Positions 6,697 through 13,570 of a stretch of DNA of 64,000 nucleotides are shown here, one piece after another; the stretch's first letter is position 1; each line of letters begins with the position of its first letter. Origin of the DNA: Phaseolibacter flectens ATCC 12775 (GTDB lineage: Bacteria; Pseudomonadota; Gammaproteobacteria; Enterobacterales; Enterobacteriaceae); NCBI RefSeq assembly GCF_000518745.1, contig NZ_JAEE01000001.1:775491-839490 (forward strand), read 5' to 3'. Below the pieces are notes generated by a model, which saw nothing but the letters and a program-made list of their open reading frames with translations, was not told where the DNA came from and made no database searches. Both the position numbers and the translations under genes were made by a program.

Positions 6697-8586
6697 TTAA
6701 ATCTCAGTCACATTCTCACTTGCCCAGACTTCGTTGTAGTCGCTGGCTGGCATATTTGCTATGTAGCTATATGCTGACGCTCCCTCTGCTGTCACGAACT
6801 GATGTGACGGGTCGTCAAGATAAAGCGGTATACCTCCTTCCCAGCCCTCCCCGTTCCTCTGCTTTTCAAGCATGAGCATTGAAGCGGGTGCGGATAGAGA
6901 TACTCTCTCTTTTTCGTTAAGAGTCTCATTAAGATGTTGCTTTTGTAGTGCTTTTTCACGACCTTTGTTGCGCCAAATGATGAAAAGATTGTCTGTTAAA
7001 TCAGTTATTGATCCTGATCCCTTTACATCCATCTTCCCTGTCGGCTTGTCTTCACTCTCTCCTTTTCTGCTGTGAGTGACAAGAATAACATGGCTATTAG
7101 TCCTGTTCTTGAAGTCACAAAGAGCATCAACAAAAGCTTTTTGTGCGTTGTAGTCATCGTCTCCGATTCCGCATTTCATCAGACTGTCGATGATGAAAAG
7201 CTTAACGCCATAGCGTTTACGAGCGTATTCAAAAATTTCAATCAATCTTTCGGCCTTTGCTGTTCCGGTCAACCCGAAAAGCCAAAGCCTGTCATCGTAA
7301 AAATTAAACGCTGATTCTATTTCAATTAGTGGCGGCAATTTTGCACAAGTTGCTTGTCTTGTCAGTCTCTTTAGAAGACGCCCCGGCTTAAGCTCTAGTG
7401 AAGCCACGCAAGTTCTCACACCCTGCTTCATAGCCTCAAGCATCATATGACCTACAACTTCTGTTTTTCCGTGTCCATTGACACCATTCACCAGTGTCAG
7501 CTCTGACTCTCTAAACATGAAATTGCGATTTAATGTTTGCCAAGGCGTAGTGAATAGATACTGTTCTTGCCCGTAAAATGCGTTTACAGTGTCGTTATAA
7601 AACTCTCTTGCGCTATAGAGTTCCTCAGGATCAAACATCTCGGCTCGCTCTAAAACATCCAGAACCTGCTCGGCAGTCATGCCGGACTGTAGGCACTCGT
7701 TGATGTCTTTGTGAGGCAGTTTTACTAGCATACAGCGGTGATCACCAAGCCGACTGGCAATCTCTTTTGCTGCTACTAGTCCCACTTCGTCAGTGTCGAG
7801 TGACAACCAGATTTCCTCAAATCTGTCTAAGTTGTGGAATTCAAAATCAATCCATTGTTGCTTTGCGCCCTTACCACCGCCAAAAGGCACGGACAATGCA
7901 GGGAATCCATATTGTACATATGTCATGCAGTCTATTTCACCTTCGCAGATAATCACTGCTCTTGCTTCTTTGGGCATAGTGTGCCAGCCAAATAAACACG
8001 GCTCACAATCACCCTCTGCCATGATGACCTTTTTGCCATTAGGTCGCTCAGTGCTGATACGTTTGACCTGTAGTAACTCATTGTCTCGCTTGTACGGGAA
8101 GGCGATTGCTTTGAGTTCCCGTTTCTCGTCATGACTCCAGACTACGGCACTCGATACTTTGAATTTTTCAGCAGTATCTCGTGTGATGCCTCGGCTCTCT
8201 AGGTAGTCGTAACAATCATCGGTTTTCTTAACGAATTTCTTGATGTTTTCAGGCTTTGGACGGGAAAATTTTTTTTGTTGCTTGGCAGCGAAGTGATGGT
8301 CTGTGTCTTTGATGCCTAAAAACTCTTTCGCTTCCTGCATGGCTTGGTGAAGGCCACAATCACGACTCAGCACCCAAAGGTCTAGTAGGTCACCACCGTC
8401 ACCCTCTGCGAAGTCCTGCCAAACTTTCTTGCCTTGGAGGTTAACCTTTAGGCTCTTGCCAACTTCACCGCCTACACTTCCGGCTACCCATTCCCCGCTT
8501 TCACGCTTTCCGTTCGGAAGCAGGTATTTAACAACACGATCAACTTGGTTCCATAGCTGATCGGAAAGCTCTTTTGGTGTCATCAT
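6697..8586 (-). CDS. phage primase-helicase (TOPRIM plus RecA-like helicase)
   Basis: A 629-residue replication protein of the T7 gp4-like kind. The N-terminal part (about residues 1-100) may bind DNA but no complete Cys4 zinc motif is seen. A TOPRIM domain follows near residues 195-300 (VIICEGEIDCMTYV, SLDTDEVG). The C-terminal RecA-like helicase has Walker A NGVNGHGKTEVVG (about 370), Walker B KLFIIDSLMK and motif LVTHSRKG. It would unwind DNA and may prime synthesis at the phage fork. It sits directly downstream of the initiator-like gene, where lambda has P. The zinc-less N-terminus suggests host DnaG might still be needed; that is inference. Confidence 0.88.
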   Translation of the reverse strand: MMTPKELSDQLWNQVDRVVKYLLPNGKRESGEWVAGSVGGEVGKSLKVNLQGKKVWQDFAEGDGGDLLDLWVLSRDCGLHQAMQEAKEFLGIKDTDHHFAAKQQKKFSRPKPENIKKFVKKTDDCYDYLESRGITRDTAEKFKVSSAVVWSHDEKRELKAIAFPYKRDNELLQVKRISTERPNGKKVIMAEGDCEPCLFGWHTMPKEARAVIICEGEIDCMTYVQYGFPALSVPFGGGKGAKQQWIDFEFHNLDRFEEIWLSLDTDEVGLVAAKEIASRLGDHRCMLVKLPHKDINECLQSGMTAEQVLDVLERAEMFDPEELYSAREFYNDTVNAFYGQEQYLFTTPWQTLNRNFMFRESELTLVNGVNGHGKTEVVGHMMLEAMKQGVRTCVASLELKPGRLLKRLTRQATCAKLPPLIEIESAFNFYDDRLWLFGLTGTAKAERLIEIFEYARKRYGVKLFIIDSLMKCGIGDDDYNAQKAFVDALCDFKNRTNSHVILVTHSRKGESEDKPTGKMDVKGSGSITDLTDNLFIIWRNKGREKALQKQHLNETLNEKERVSLSAPASMLMLEKQRNGEGWEGGIPLYLDDPSHQFVTAEGASAYSYIANMPASDYNEVWASENVTEI

Positions 8587-8690
8587 GTACCCCGTAAGTT
8601 TAAAAGCCTGAACCAGTATCCGACAAACGACTCAGTGAGTAGCCCACGGTTATAGCCTGCAATCAGGATGATTTTAATTTTCGATTTCAT
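8583..8690 (-). CDS. small ORF between initiator and helicase genes
   Basis: A 35-codon frame (MKSKIKIILIAGYNRGLLTE, ending NLRGT) starting at ATG 8690. It fills the gap between the initiator-like and helicase genes, and its TGA overlaps the ATG of the helicase gene. The N-terminus is basic and then hydrophobic. Short proteins of this shape occur at this spot in other lambdoid prophages, as far as I recall. A role in coupling translation to the helicase gene is plausible. The ribosome binding site is weak. Confidence 0.45.
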   Translation of the reverse strand: MKSKIKIILIAGYNRGLLTESFVGYWFRLLNLRGT

Positions 8691-8697
8691 TGCCGTT

Positions 8698-9420
8698 TTA
8701 GTTGATGAAAACATAACCGGATTGACTAACCTGAATTGTAGGGATCGTGCTTGATGATCGTTCGGTCGCCCTGTCGTTCTGATACTTGAGCTTTGCGCTG
8801 AGGGTGCTAAACCAATTTTTCGGTCTTTCGTGGGTAAACTCCATATCGTAACGTTGCAGCTCTGAAACCAAATCAATTTTTGGGAATAGATTTTTCCAGG
8901 CGCAAAAATCTTTGTTGTTCAGTCGGATTACATTTCCTTCAAAAGCATATTTTGAGACAGCGCAAGCTGGGTGTTTATCTTTTGATTCTTTGACTGGTTC
9001 TAATGACTGATTCTGTATCCCGTTTTTGGGATCATTCAAAGTACCGTTTTTGGGATCATTCAAAGTACCGTTTTTGGGATCATTACCCCGATCAATTGAC
9101 CCATATTTGGTAATATTACCGTTTTTGGTATCATTCCGTTTTTGGGATTGTTCTTTTTCGACGTTCAAACGTAAAACCCTAACCCTTTTTGTTGGCCCTT
9201 TTCTCTCTCCCGTGTCGGAAATCAATCCGTCATCAATCATCTGATTAATGCCTTCACCTATAGTTTTTCTGTTAAGCTGGGTATCTCTTTCAAGGCGACT
9301 GATGCTTGGGTAGCAGCAGTGATATTCATCAGCCCGATCAGCAAGAGCCAATAAGATTAATTTGTGTGACGCTGATTTAGATTTAACCTTCCACGCCCAG
9401 TCAGTCGCTGCTCTACTCAT
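8698..9420 (-). CDS. phage replication initiator-like HTH protein
   Basis: A 240-residue protein in the position of lambda O. Residues 15-75 form a winged-helix-like domain (SHKLILLALADRADEY, YPSISRLERDTQLNRKTIGE). A middle linker holds repeats of NDPKNGTL, which are the translation of iteron-like DNA repeats at 9020-9146. The C-terminal part (AWKNLFPKIDLVSELQRYD) resembles the DnaT/primosome-interaction end of such proteins. It probably binds the repeats inside its own gene and recruits the downstream helicase. Confidence 0.78.
   Translation of the reverse strand: MSRAATDWAWKVKSKSASHKLILLALADRADEYHCCYPSISRLERDTQLNRKTIGEGINQMIDDGLISDTGERKGPTKRVRVLRLNVEKEQSQKRNDTKNGNITKYGSIDRGNDPKNGTLNDPKNGTLNDPKNGIQNQSLEPVKESKDKHPACAVSKYAFEGNVIRLNNKDFCAWKNLFPKIDLVSELQRYDMEFTHERPKNWFSTLSAKLKYQNDRATERSSSTIPTIQVSQSGYVFIN
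9020..9146. repeat. iteron-like repeats inside the initiator gene, candidate phage origin
   Basis: The core CCGTTTTTGG occurs at 9020, 9044, 9068, 9119 and 9136. The first three copies belong to perfect or near-perfect 24-base tandem units (core plus GATCATTCAAAGTA). Lambda and relatives keep their replication origin as iterons inside the O gene, at the same relative place. The run also contains short A/T-rich stretches. Origin function is inferred from position and repeat form. Confidence 0.65.
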
Positions 9421-9553
9421 AAACCCTACCTCTTTTCGCCTTTTCTAAACACTGCCTTAATTTTTTTGCAGCTACCAAAGAAAAACCGCCTACTTGGGCG
9501 GCTCGTTGTTTTGCTTTTTCTTCTCTAATTTTTGACTTGTTAATATTATTCAT
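9413..9553 (-). CDS. small basic ORF upstream of the initiator gene (doubtful)
   Basis: A 46-codon frame (MNNINKSKIREEKAKQRAAQ, then VGGFSLVAAKKL) beginning at ATG 9553 with AGGA about 10 bases upstream and ending in a TAG overlapping the initiator start codon. The product is very basic. However, the frame contains a strong hairpin plus T-run (9481-9503), so the region could instead be an untranslated terminator leader. I judge coding slightly less likely than not. Confidence 0.4.
   Translation of the reverse strand: MNNINKSKIREEKAKQRAAQVGGFSLVAAKKLRQCLEKAKRGRVYE
9481..9503 (-). terminator. terminator-like hairpin between cII and the initiator gene
   Basis: Read leftward, GCCGCC-caagta-GGCGG followed by TTTTTC. 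It may end early transcripts made without the antitermination protein. Confidence 0.6.
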
Positions 9554-9573
9554 GTAGATTTATTCCTGTATTT

Positions 9574-9903
9574 TTACTCAAACGCAAAGCTCCTTTGTGG
9601 TTGTGCGCATCGGGGCTTTTTCTTAGATAGCAATTCTTCCATTTTATCCAGTTTCTTCTCTAGTCTGCTCATTGTTCCGACTAAATCAAGTTCTGGTGTT
9701 TCCATTCCGGCAAAAGCCAATATCAAACTCATTAACTTCATTGAGCTGTACTTCTGTTTGCCTGTTGCAGTCTTTAATCTGCTTACTGCCGCGTCATTCA
9801 AACCGAGCATCTTAGCTAGCTTTGTCTGACCCCGTACTGAAATCTTTGAAAGTAAGTAACTCTCAATCTGTAATGCTTTCTTGCGTTCTTTTGCGAATTC
9901 CAT
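9574..9903 (-). CDS. cII: CII-like transcription activator
   Basis: A 109-residue protein aligning with lambda CII (97 residues). It has ERKKALQIESYLLSKISVRG, an HTH with QTKLAKMLGLNDAAVSRLK, and a hydrophobic tetramerisation segment (MKLMSLILAFAG). The tail is rich in K and E (RLEKKLDKMEELLSKKK) and should be a coiled coil. CII stimulates repressor and integrase promoters when lysogeny is chosen. It follows cro and the nutR-like site, the lambda order. Confidence 0.85.
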   Translation of the reverse strand: MEFAKERKKALQIESYLLSKISVRGQTKLAKMLGLNDAAVSRLKTATGKQKYSSMKLMSLILAFAGMETPELDLVGTMSRLEKKLDKMEELLSKKKPRCAQPQRSFAFE

Positions 9904-9962
9904 TTGTTAATATCCCTGTGTGTTTAGTTGAACGTTCAGCTAATAGCTGACGTTTAAGTTAG

Positions 9963-10000
9963 TTCCCTGGTATTCCGAGGGGCGCATATTTTTAAAGAGC
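9963..10000 (-). promoter_or_regulatory. nutR-like antitermination site
   Basis: Read leftward just after cro: a boxA-like GCTCTTTAAAAATATG, then a hairpin made of CCCT-c-GG, loop AATA, CC-AGGG. A matching site occurs in the opposite operon at 11954-11988, sharing CTTTAAAAATATG and a hairpin at the same distance. This is the lambda nutR position between cro and cII. Confidence 0.65.
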
Positions 10001-10008
10001 TAATTAAA

Positions 10009-10236
10009 TTAAGCGGACAGCAATTTCTTTTTGCTCAAATCTAGCAAATCTAAGGCTTTATACTGACCGTGAGAAATTTCTTCTATTTTGTCTGCGTAAT
10101 TGGTTTTACCGAAAAACTCAGTCTTTGGAAGAAAGCCATTTTTGAGCCATTTGTACACGGCTCTCTCACTAACTCCACAAGCCTGAGCCACTTTTGTTAT
10201 TCCTATGCTTTTTATTGGCTCGTCTAATCTGTGCAT
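10009..10236 (-). CDS. cro: Cro-like repressor
   Basis: A 75-residue HTH protein, divergent from the cI-like gene. The motif IGITKVAQACGVSERAVYKW is a clear helix-turn-helix of the YdaS/Cro type, followed by LKNGFLPKTEFFGKTNYA. Cro proteins shut off repressor synthesis and favour lytic growth. It is the first gene of the leftward early operon, before the nutR-like site and cII. The GTAC-containing operators at 10252-10264 lie just upstream. Confidence 0.82.
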   Translation of the reverse strand: MHRLDEPIKSIGITKVAQACGVSERAVYKWLKNGFLPKTEFFGKTNYADKIEEISHGQYKALDLLDLSKKKLLSA

Positions 10237-10251
10237 TTAACTTCCTCTCTC

Positions 10252-10264
10252 GTACTTTAAGTAC
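10252..10264. promoter_or_regulatory. operator of the cI/cro switch
   Basis: The palindrome GTACTTTAAGTAC lies between the divergent cro and cI genes. A second half-like site (CGTACC) occurs at 10307-10312, and a related GTACTTTTGGTAC occurs at the distant pL-like promoter (11845-11857). Shared half-sites at both promoters match OR and OL of lambda. Confidence 0.65.
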
Positions 10265-10331
10265 ATATTATGCTTGAACTGAAAGTTTTTGCAAGTAGTT
10301 TAAAATCGTACCTATGGTTCATGGTGAAAAT

Positions 10332-10733
10332 ATGCGTAAAGAATTCGCCCTACGCCTCGCGCAGGCTTGCAAACAAAAAGGGCTTGATGATCACGGTAGA
10401 GGCATGGCGATAGCCAGAGCGCTTAATGTGACATCAAAAGGTGTAAGTAAGTGGCTAAACGCTGAGTCTTTGCCACGTCAAGAAAAAATGAATGCATTAG
10501 CTAAATTTCTTGGGGTAAACGTCGTGTGGCTACAGCATGGAGATGGAGAAGACGGCTATGATAATAAAAAAAGGCACGACCTCAGCAAAAGAGAAGAAAT
10601 ATTATTAGAACTTTTTGGTGAACTTCCCGAAAGCGAAGCAGATGCACTGTTAAAAGCTCTTGAAGAGAAAAAACGGCATTACGACGAACTATACAAAGAA
10701 CTGAGCGCAAAACGCCATAATAAGGCATCTTAA
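10332..10733 (+). CDS. short CI-like prophage repressor without protease domain
   Basis: A 133-residue protein from ATG 10332 (GGTG ribosome binding site); an upstream in-frame ATG at 10314 is less likely. The N-terminus FALRLAQACKQKGLDDHGRG, AIARALNVTSKGVSKWLN is a helix-turn-helix DNA-binding domain typical of phage repressors. The C-terminal 60 residues (LLELFGELPESEADALLKAL) are helical and carry no LexA/CI-type (S24) peptidase motifs. RecA-driven self-cleavage is therefore not expected, and induction may need an antirepressor. It is first in an operon with two further genes, as cI-rexAB in lambda. Confidence 0.8.
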   Translation: MRKEFALRLAQACKQKGLDDHGRGMAIARALNVTSKGVSKWLNAESLPRQEKMNALAKFLGVNVVWLQHGDGEDGYDNKKRHDLSKREEILLELFGELPESEADALLKALEEKKRHYDELYKELSAKRHNKAS

Positions 10734-10847
10734 CAAGTTGAAGGAATGTCGTTAATTGGATTATTTCAATGCGGGCGTAGCTGTAGAGGCTAAGATGCGG
10801 TTTTTGTGAATTTATGTTTTCTTTGAATAAATGAAGATGAGGGATTT

Positions 10848-11267
10848 ATGAACAATGAAAAGATAGCCTTTCTTTGTCCTATTCATGGAATGGAAAGAGA
10901 TGGGTTAAAGTCTTCAAACATGTCCCCGTTATTGGTTTTAGACTGCGAGGAGTTCCCATCAATAACTGATGTTAACTTTGCCGTGTTTTTTGTCGGTCTA
11001 TCTCACAACCAGTCTTATTACCTAAAATTATCTATGTATGTTGATGAGGGTAAAGTTTTAAAAAGCATTGCTGATGAGGTTGGAACACACCTTAGAGTTA
11101 AAGACATTTTAAATAATGAAGATGATATAGCCGCATCAATTAACTTAACATTTAGAAACATCCAGATTGAGAAGGTGGGTAACTACCTCGTTGAAGCAGA
11201 GCTTATAAAAGATGGATTGAAGGTCGACTCTAACAGGGCATTTTTCAGAGTATCGGAGGCTTATTAA
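10848..11267 (+). CDS. unknown gene 1 of the repressor operon (rexA position)
   Basis: A 139-residue soluble protein that I do not recognise with certainty. It begins MNNEKIAFLCPIHGMERDGL and looks rich in beta strands (NFAVFFVGLSHNQSYYLKLS, then NYLVEAELIKDGLKVDSNR), consistent with a small beta-sandwich. The ribosome binding site region includes GATGAGGG. It follows the repressor gene by 114 bases and overlaps the next start by one base, and a terminator closes the set at 11711. It is therefore likely expressed in the lysogen together with the repressor. That position is occupied by exclusion genes in lambda, but function here is unknown. Confidence 0.65.
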   Translation: MNNEKIAFLCPIHGMERDGLKSSNMSPLLVLDCEEFPSITDVNFAVFFVGLSHNQSYYLKLSMYVDEGKVLKSIADEVGTHLRVKDILNNEDDIAASINLTFRNIQIEKVGNYLVEAELIKDGLKVDSNRAFFRVSEAY

Positions 11268-11680
11268 TGCCTAACGAAAAGATAGTGACACCTATCGAGA
11301 AAGGAAGCGAGTACAGGTCGATGGCAAAAAGAAAGAATGTTGACACCTATTCCAATAGAGGTCAAGATAACGCAAGTTATGGTGGTGGGAATGGTGGAGG
11401 TGGCGACATGCTGGAGCCAAGAGTAGCTCGATTAGAGTCCGATGTTAGCTACATTAGAAGAGATATTGACGAGCTAAAAGGTGATTTCAAATTAGTTAAT
11501 CAAAACATGATTATTGCCCTTGAACGGCTAGAATCAATCAAAGAATCACTAACTAAAAAACCGTCTACTGATACTGTCGATAAAAAAATATCTGATGCGA
11601 AACTCGCCATTTTGCTTGGCGTTCCAGGAATAATTGCATTAGGCACAGCCATTTATAAAGCAGTTCAACACTTCTTCTAA
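11267..11680 (+). CDS. unknown gene 2 of the repressor operon, coiled coil with C-terminal membrane anchor
   Basis: A 137-residue protein. A polar start is followed by a glycine-rich linker (YGGGNGGGGDM, about residues 39-49), then a coiled coil (LEPRVARLESDVSYIRRDID) and a C-terminal hydrophobic segment (LAILLGVPGIIALGTAIYKA) that should anchor it in the inner membrane. Phage proteins with this layout (GGGGDM plus ARLESDV) recur in enterobacterial prophages but lack a known role. Translation is coupled to the preceding gene (TAATG). Confidence 0.7.
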   Translation: MPNEKIVTPIEKGSEYRSMAKRKNVDTYSNRGQDNASYGGGNGGGGDMLEPRVARLESDVSYIRRDIDELKGDFKLVNQNMIIALERLESIKESLTKKPSTDTVDKKISDAKLAILLGVPGIIALGTAIYKAVQHFF

Positions 11681-11688
11681 TTAACACT

Positions 11689-11711
11689 CCCGCTCCGGCG
11701 GGATTTTTTTT
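11689..11711 (+). terminator. terminator of the repressor operon
   Basis: CCCGC-TCCG-GCGGG followed by ATTTTTTTT, only 8 bases after the stop of the second unknown gene. It separates lysogenic transcription from the pL-like operon. Confidence 0.88.
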
Positions 11712-11843
11712 CGCCCCTACCCCACCTATCGCACCATCAATTCCTAATACTTAGCCGCAAAGTGCGATTTTATTCAAAATTACGCAAGTAATAAAAATAA
11801 AAACCAATTAAAAACAGTTAGTTAATTAGTTACATCTCAATTT

Positions 11844-11887
11844 CGTACTTTTGGTACTTGACTGAGTAGTACTGATAGTTCAATATT
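11844..11887 (+). promoter_or_regulatory. pL-like promoter with repressor operators
   Basis: TTGACT (11858-11863) and CAATAT (about 11881-11886) form a promoter with a 17-base spacer. The palindrome GTACTTTTGGTAC (11845-11857) overlaps the upstream edge of the -35 box, and a further AGTACT lies in the spacer (11868-11873). The half-sites match the operator between cro and cI, so the repressor should silence this rightward promoter. Confidence 0.7.
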
Positions 11888-11953
11888 ACCTTATCGAGAC
11901 GAAACATCGAGGCGGTAAATGTATTTTCTACCGCGCCAGACAATTGTCAGGCT

Positions 11954-11988
11954 GCTTCTTTAAAAATATGCCCCTGTGAACACACAGG
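11954..11988 (+). promoter_or_regulatory. nutL-like antitermination site
   Basis: GCTTCTTTAAAAATATG (boxA-like) is followed by the perfect hairpin CCTGTG-aaca-CACAGG (boxB-like). It lies about 70 bases after the pL-like promoter and before the terminator-like repeat at 12023. The match to the site at 9963-10000 on the other strand makes a nutL/nutR pair. Confidence 0.68.
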
Positions 11989-12022
11989 CCGGAGTGAGAT
12001 CTTCGGGGAATAATCACCGAGA

Positions 12023-12074
12023 GTGACTGCTCCCCGCCCGCATTGGGCGAGGGTTTACGGCGTTTTTCGCTAAG
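12023..12074 (+). repeat. 52-base repeat with terminator-like hairpin, copy 1
   Basis: This 52-base segment recurs at 18388-18439 in the same orientation. It contains CCCCGCCC-gcatt-GGGCGAGGG followed by TTT and later TTTTT. In the pL leader this could be the tL1-like terminator that antitermination must overcome. Confidence 0.75.
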
Positions 12075-12169
12075 TGGATCTGTATCGGGACAGCAGTTAG
12101 CGCAAACTTAGATAGAGCTGTAATGTCGCGTTGATTATTCCACCAAAGAACTTACAGAGGATTCTAACA

Positions 12170-12310
12170 ATGAATAGAGATCAAAGACGCATGACTGCTT
12201 ATAACGCAAAGAAATCCAACCAAGAAGTACAGAAGCTATCTAAACGCAAAGCAACGACTCGCTGCGACAAAGCGGTTAACTTCACTCTGAATCTACGAGA
12301 TAGAAAGTAG
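12170..12310 (+). CDS. small Arg/Lys-rich protein in the N position
   Basis: A 46-residue protein from ATG 12170 with AGAGG 9 bases upstream. The N-terminal half is very basic (MNRDQRRMTAYNAKK, KLSKRKATTR), like the arginine-rich RNA-binding helix of lambdoid N proteins. The C-terminal half (CDKAVNFTLNLRDRK) is short. It is the first gene after the nutL-like site, exactly where N lies in lambda. N proteins are usually about 100 residues, so this would be an unusually short one; other small phage proteins cannot be excluded. Confidence 0.55.
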   Translation: MNRDQRRMTAYNAKKSNQEVQKLSKRKATTRCDKAVNFTLNLRDRK

Positions 12311-12394
12311 TGAGGCAGGCTCTATCTGCATCCCGGATGTTGCGATCTATTTCGCAGGTCATCGTAAATCAAATCAAGTAACAGCGAGGTGAGT

Positions 12395-12658
12395 ATGGAA
12401 ATTAAAAAATTAATTGATGAAATATCAGAAATTGAAAGAAGAACAAGGCAGGCAAATGGCTTGCTAGAAACGCATGAGAGATGCCAAATCAAATTGGTGG
12501 TTTGTGCAACTAACGATTCTTCAATCAGAGCAAGTGCTGATAACGATTTTCTCATTGAAGCTGTAAAGTCTGCGAGAAAAGCTGACATTCTGCGACTAGA
12601 AAAGCTAAGAGAAGCGGTTCGTGTTGTAGAGAAAGTTATAGACGGAATTGTCGATTAA
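12395..12658 (+). CDS. unknown phage protein, helical
   Basis: An 87-residue protein starting at ATG 12395 behind AGCGAGGTGAG; an in-frame GTG six bases upstream lies within that ribosome binding site. The sequence is helical and charged (KKLIDEISEIERRTRQANGL and KLREAVRVVEKVIDGI). I see no membrane segment or known motif. It belongs to the pL operon after the N-position gene. Confidence 0.6.
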   Translation: MEIKKLIDEISEIERRTRQANGLLETHERCQIKLVVCATNDSSIRASADNDFLIEAVKSARKADILRLEKLREAVRVVEKVIDGIVD

Positions 12659-12769
12659 TGTACGTCGTCATGAATAGATAGCTACTCACTCCCTACCCAT
12701 TGCTAGGCAATGGTCACTAGCTTATTGAATAGATACAGGTCGATTAGGCTGCTTTTTTAAGGAATTAAA

Positions 12770-13156
12770 ATGAATATTAATGAGTTAACAATCGGGCAAG
12801 CAAAAGAGTTAATCCAAATTTTTGGTTGTGCAAGTCAAGTCCCCGCGATTGAATTTGGTAAGCAGTTCATCGGGCAAAAAGTAATTATCAGAACTAATTC
12901 AGCTGGGGTCTGGTTCGGAACGTTAATCGAAAAATCCGGATCAGAAGTTATTCTTTCAGAAGCTAGAAGATTGTGGTTCTGGAAGGCAGCTAAGTCTATA
13001 TCACTTTCAGCAGTAGCCGAATACGGAATAGTACAAAGAGAATCAAAAATAACCGCGCCAGTCACTAAAGTGTGGCTTGAAGCAATTGAAATACTTGAAT
13101 TGTCAAAAACCTGTATTAAAAGCATCGAGGGGGCGGAAATTGTCGAGGTTAATTAA
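12770..13156 (+). CDS. phage protein with DUF6948-like domain
   Basis: A 128-residue protein. The core IGQKVIIRTNSAGVWFGTL, EVILSEARRLWFWKAAKSI and the later SKITAPVTKVWLEAIEI match a domain found in many enterobacterial phages and registered, as I recall, as DUF6948. Function is unknown. In other phages I recall a Gly/Tyr/Asp repeat protein next to or fused to this domain; here such a frame starts at the end of this gene. Confidence 0.65.
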   Translation: MNINELTIGQAKELIQIFGCASQVPAIEFGKQFIGQKVIIRTNSAGVWFGTLIEKSGSEVILSEARRLWFWKAAKSISLSAVAEYGIVQRESKITAPVTKVWLEAIEILELSKTCIKSIEGAEIVEVN

Positions 13157-13481
13157 GCCGTTGATATTTTGCCATGGCAATGGCGATGGCGATGGCTATG
13201 GCGATGGCTATGGCTATGGCTATGGCGATGGATATGTCTCTGGCTATGGCTATGGCAATGGCTATGGATATGGCTCTGGCTATGGATATGGCTCTGGCGA
13301 TGGATATGGCTATGGCGATGGCTCTGGCTATGGATATGGCTCTGGCTATGGCGATGGCTCTGGCTATGGATATGGCTCTGGCTATGGCGATGGCTCTGGC
13401 TATGGATATGGCTCTGGCTCTGGCCATGGCAATGGCAATGGTGCTGGCTCTTGCTCTGGATATGGCTCTGGCGATGGCTAG
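13140..13481 (+). CDS. Gly-Xaa dipeptide-repeat protein from hexanucleotide tract
   Basis: A 113-residue frame with a likely TTG start at 13140, preceded by GAGGGGGCGG within the end of the upstream gene. After KPLIFCHG it is an almost unbroken alternation of glycine with Y, D, S or N (GDGYGDGYGYGYGDGY). All three forward frames are open because of the period-6 DNA. The glycine frame is the best supported: GGC and GGA interchange freely, which is silent only in this frame. Low complexity suggests a flexible, perhaps binding or phase-separating, polypeptide. Function is unknown. Confidence 0.5.
   Translation: MSRLIKPLIFCHGNGDGDGYGDGYGYGYGDGYVSGYGYGNGYGYGSGYGYGSGDGYGYGDGSGYGYGSGYGDGSGYGYGSGYGDGSGYGYGSGSGHGNGNGAGSCSGYGSGDG
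13174..13470. repeat. degenerate hexanucleotide tandem repeat tract
   Basis: About 300 bases of GGC-NAT type hexamers (GGCTAT, GGCGAT, GGATAT, GGCTCT, GGCAAT). It is open in all three forward frames and at least two reverse frames. Such a tract can change length by slippage in steps of 6 and keep the glycine frame. Confidence 0.9.
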
Positions 13482-13536
13482 CAGAGTCGAAATACACTCA
13501 AAGGCGTGGGCTGATGCAAGCTGAAAGCACGTTGTG

Positions 13537-13563
13537 AGTAACCCCCTACAGCTCATTTAAGAG
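13537..13563 (+). repeat. 27-base direct repeat, copy 1
   Basis: The sequence starting AGTAACCCCCTACAGCTCAT recurs at 13845-13871 with one mismatch. Copy 1 lies 8 bases before the ATG of the 91-residue gene; copy 2 follows that gene's stop codon. The gene is thus framed by the repeat. Confidence 0.85.
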
Positions 13564-13570
13564 ATTAATT

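Noticed and set aside
8583..8876. 97-codon minus-strand frame overlapping the initiator gene
   Set aside because: Most of it lies in another frame of a well-supported gene; only its last 35 codons form a plausible separate small gene.
9020..9146. CRISPR array
   Set aside because: The 24-base units are contiguous, have no spacers and lie inside a coding gene; they fit origin iterons. No CRISPR array or cas gene is seen anywhere in the window.
13149..13556. Reverse-strand and alternative forward frames across the hexamer tract (AIARAI, HSQSH, MAMALAM and WLWLW repeats)
   Set aside because: All follow from the period-6 DNA; the GGC/GGA changes are silent only in the glycine frame.
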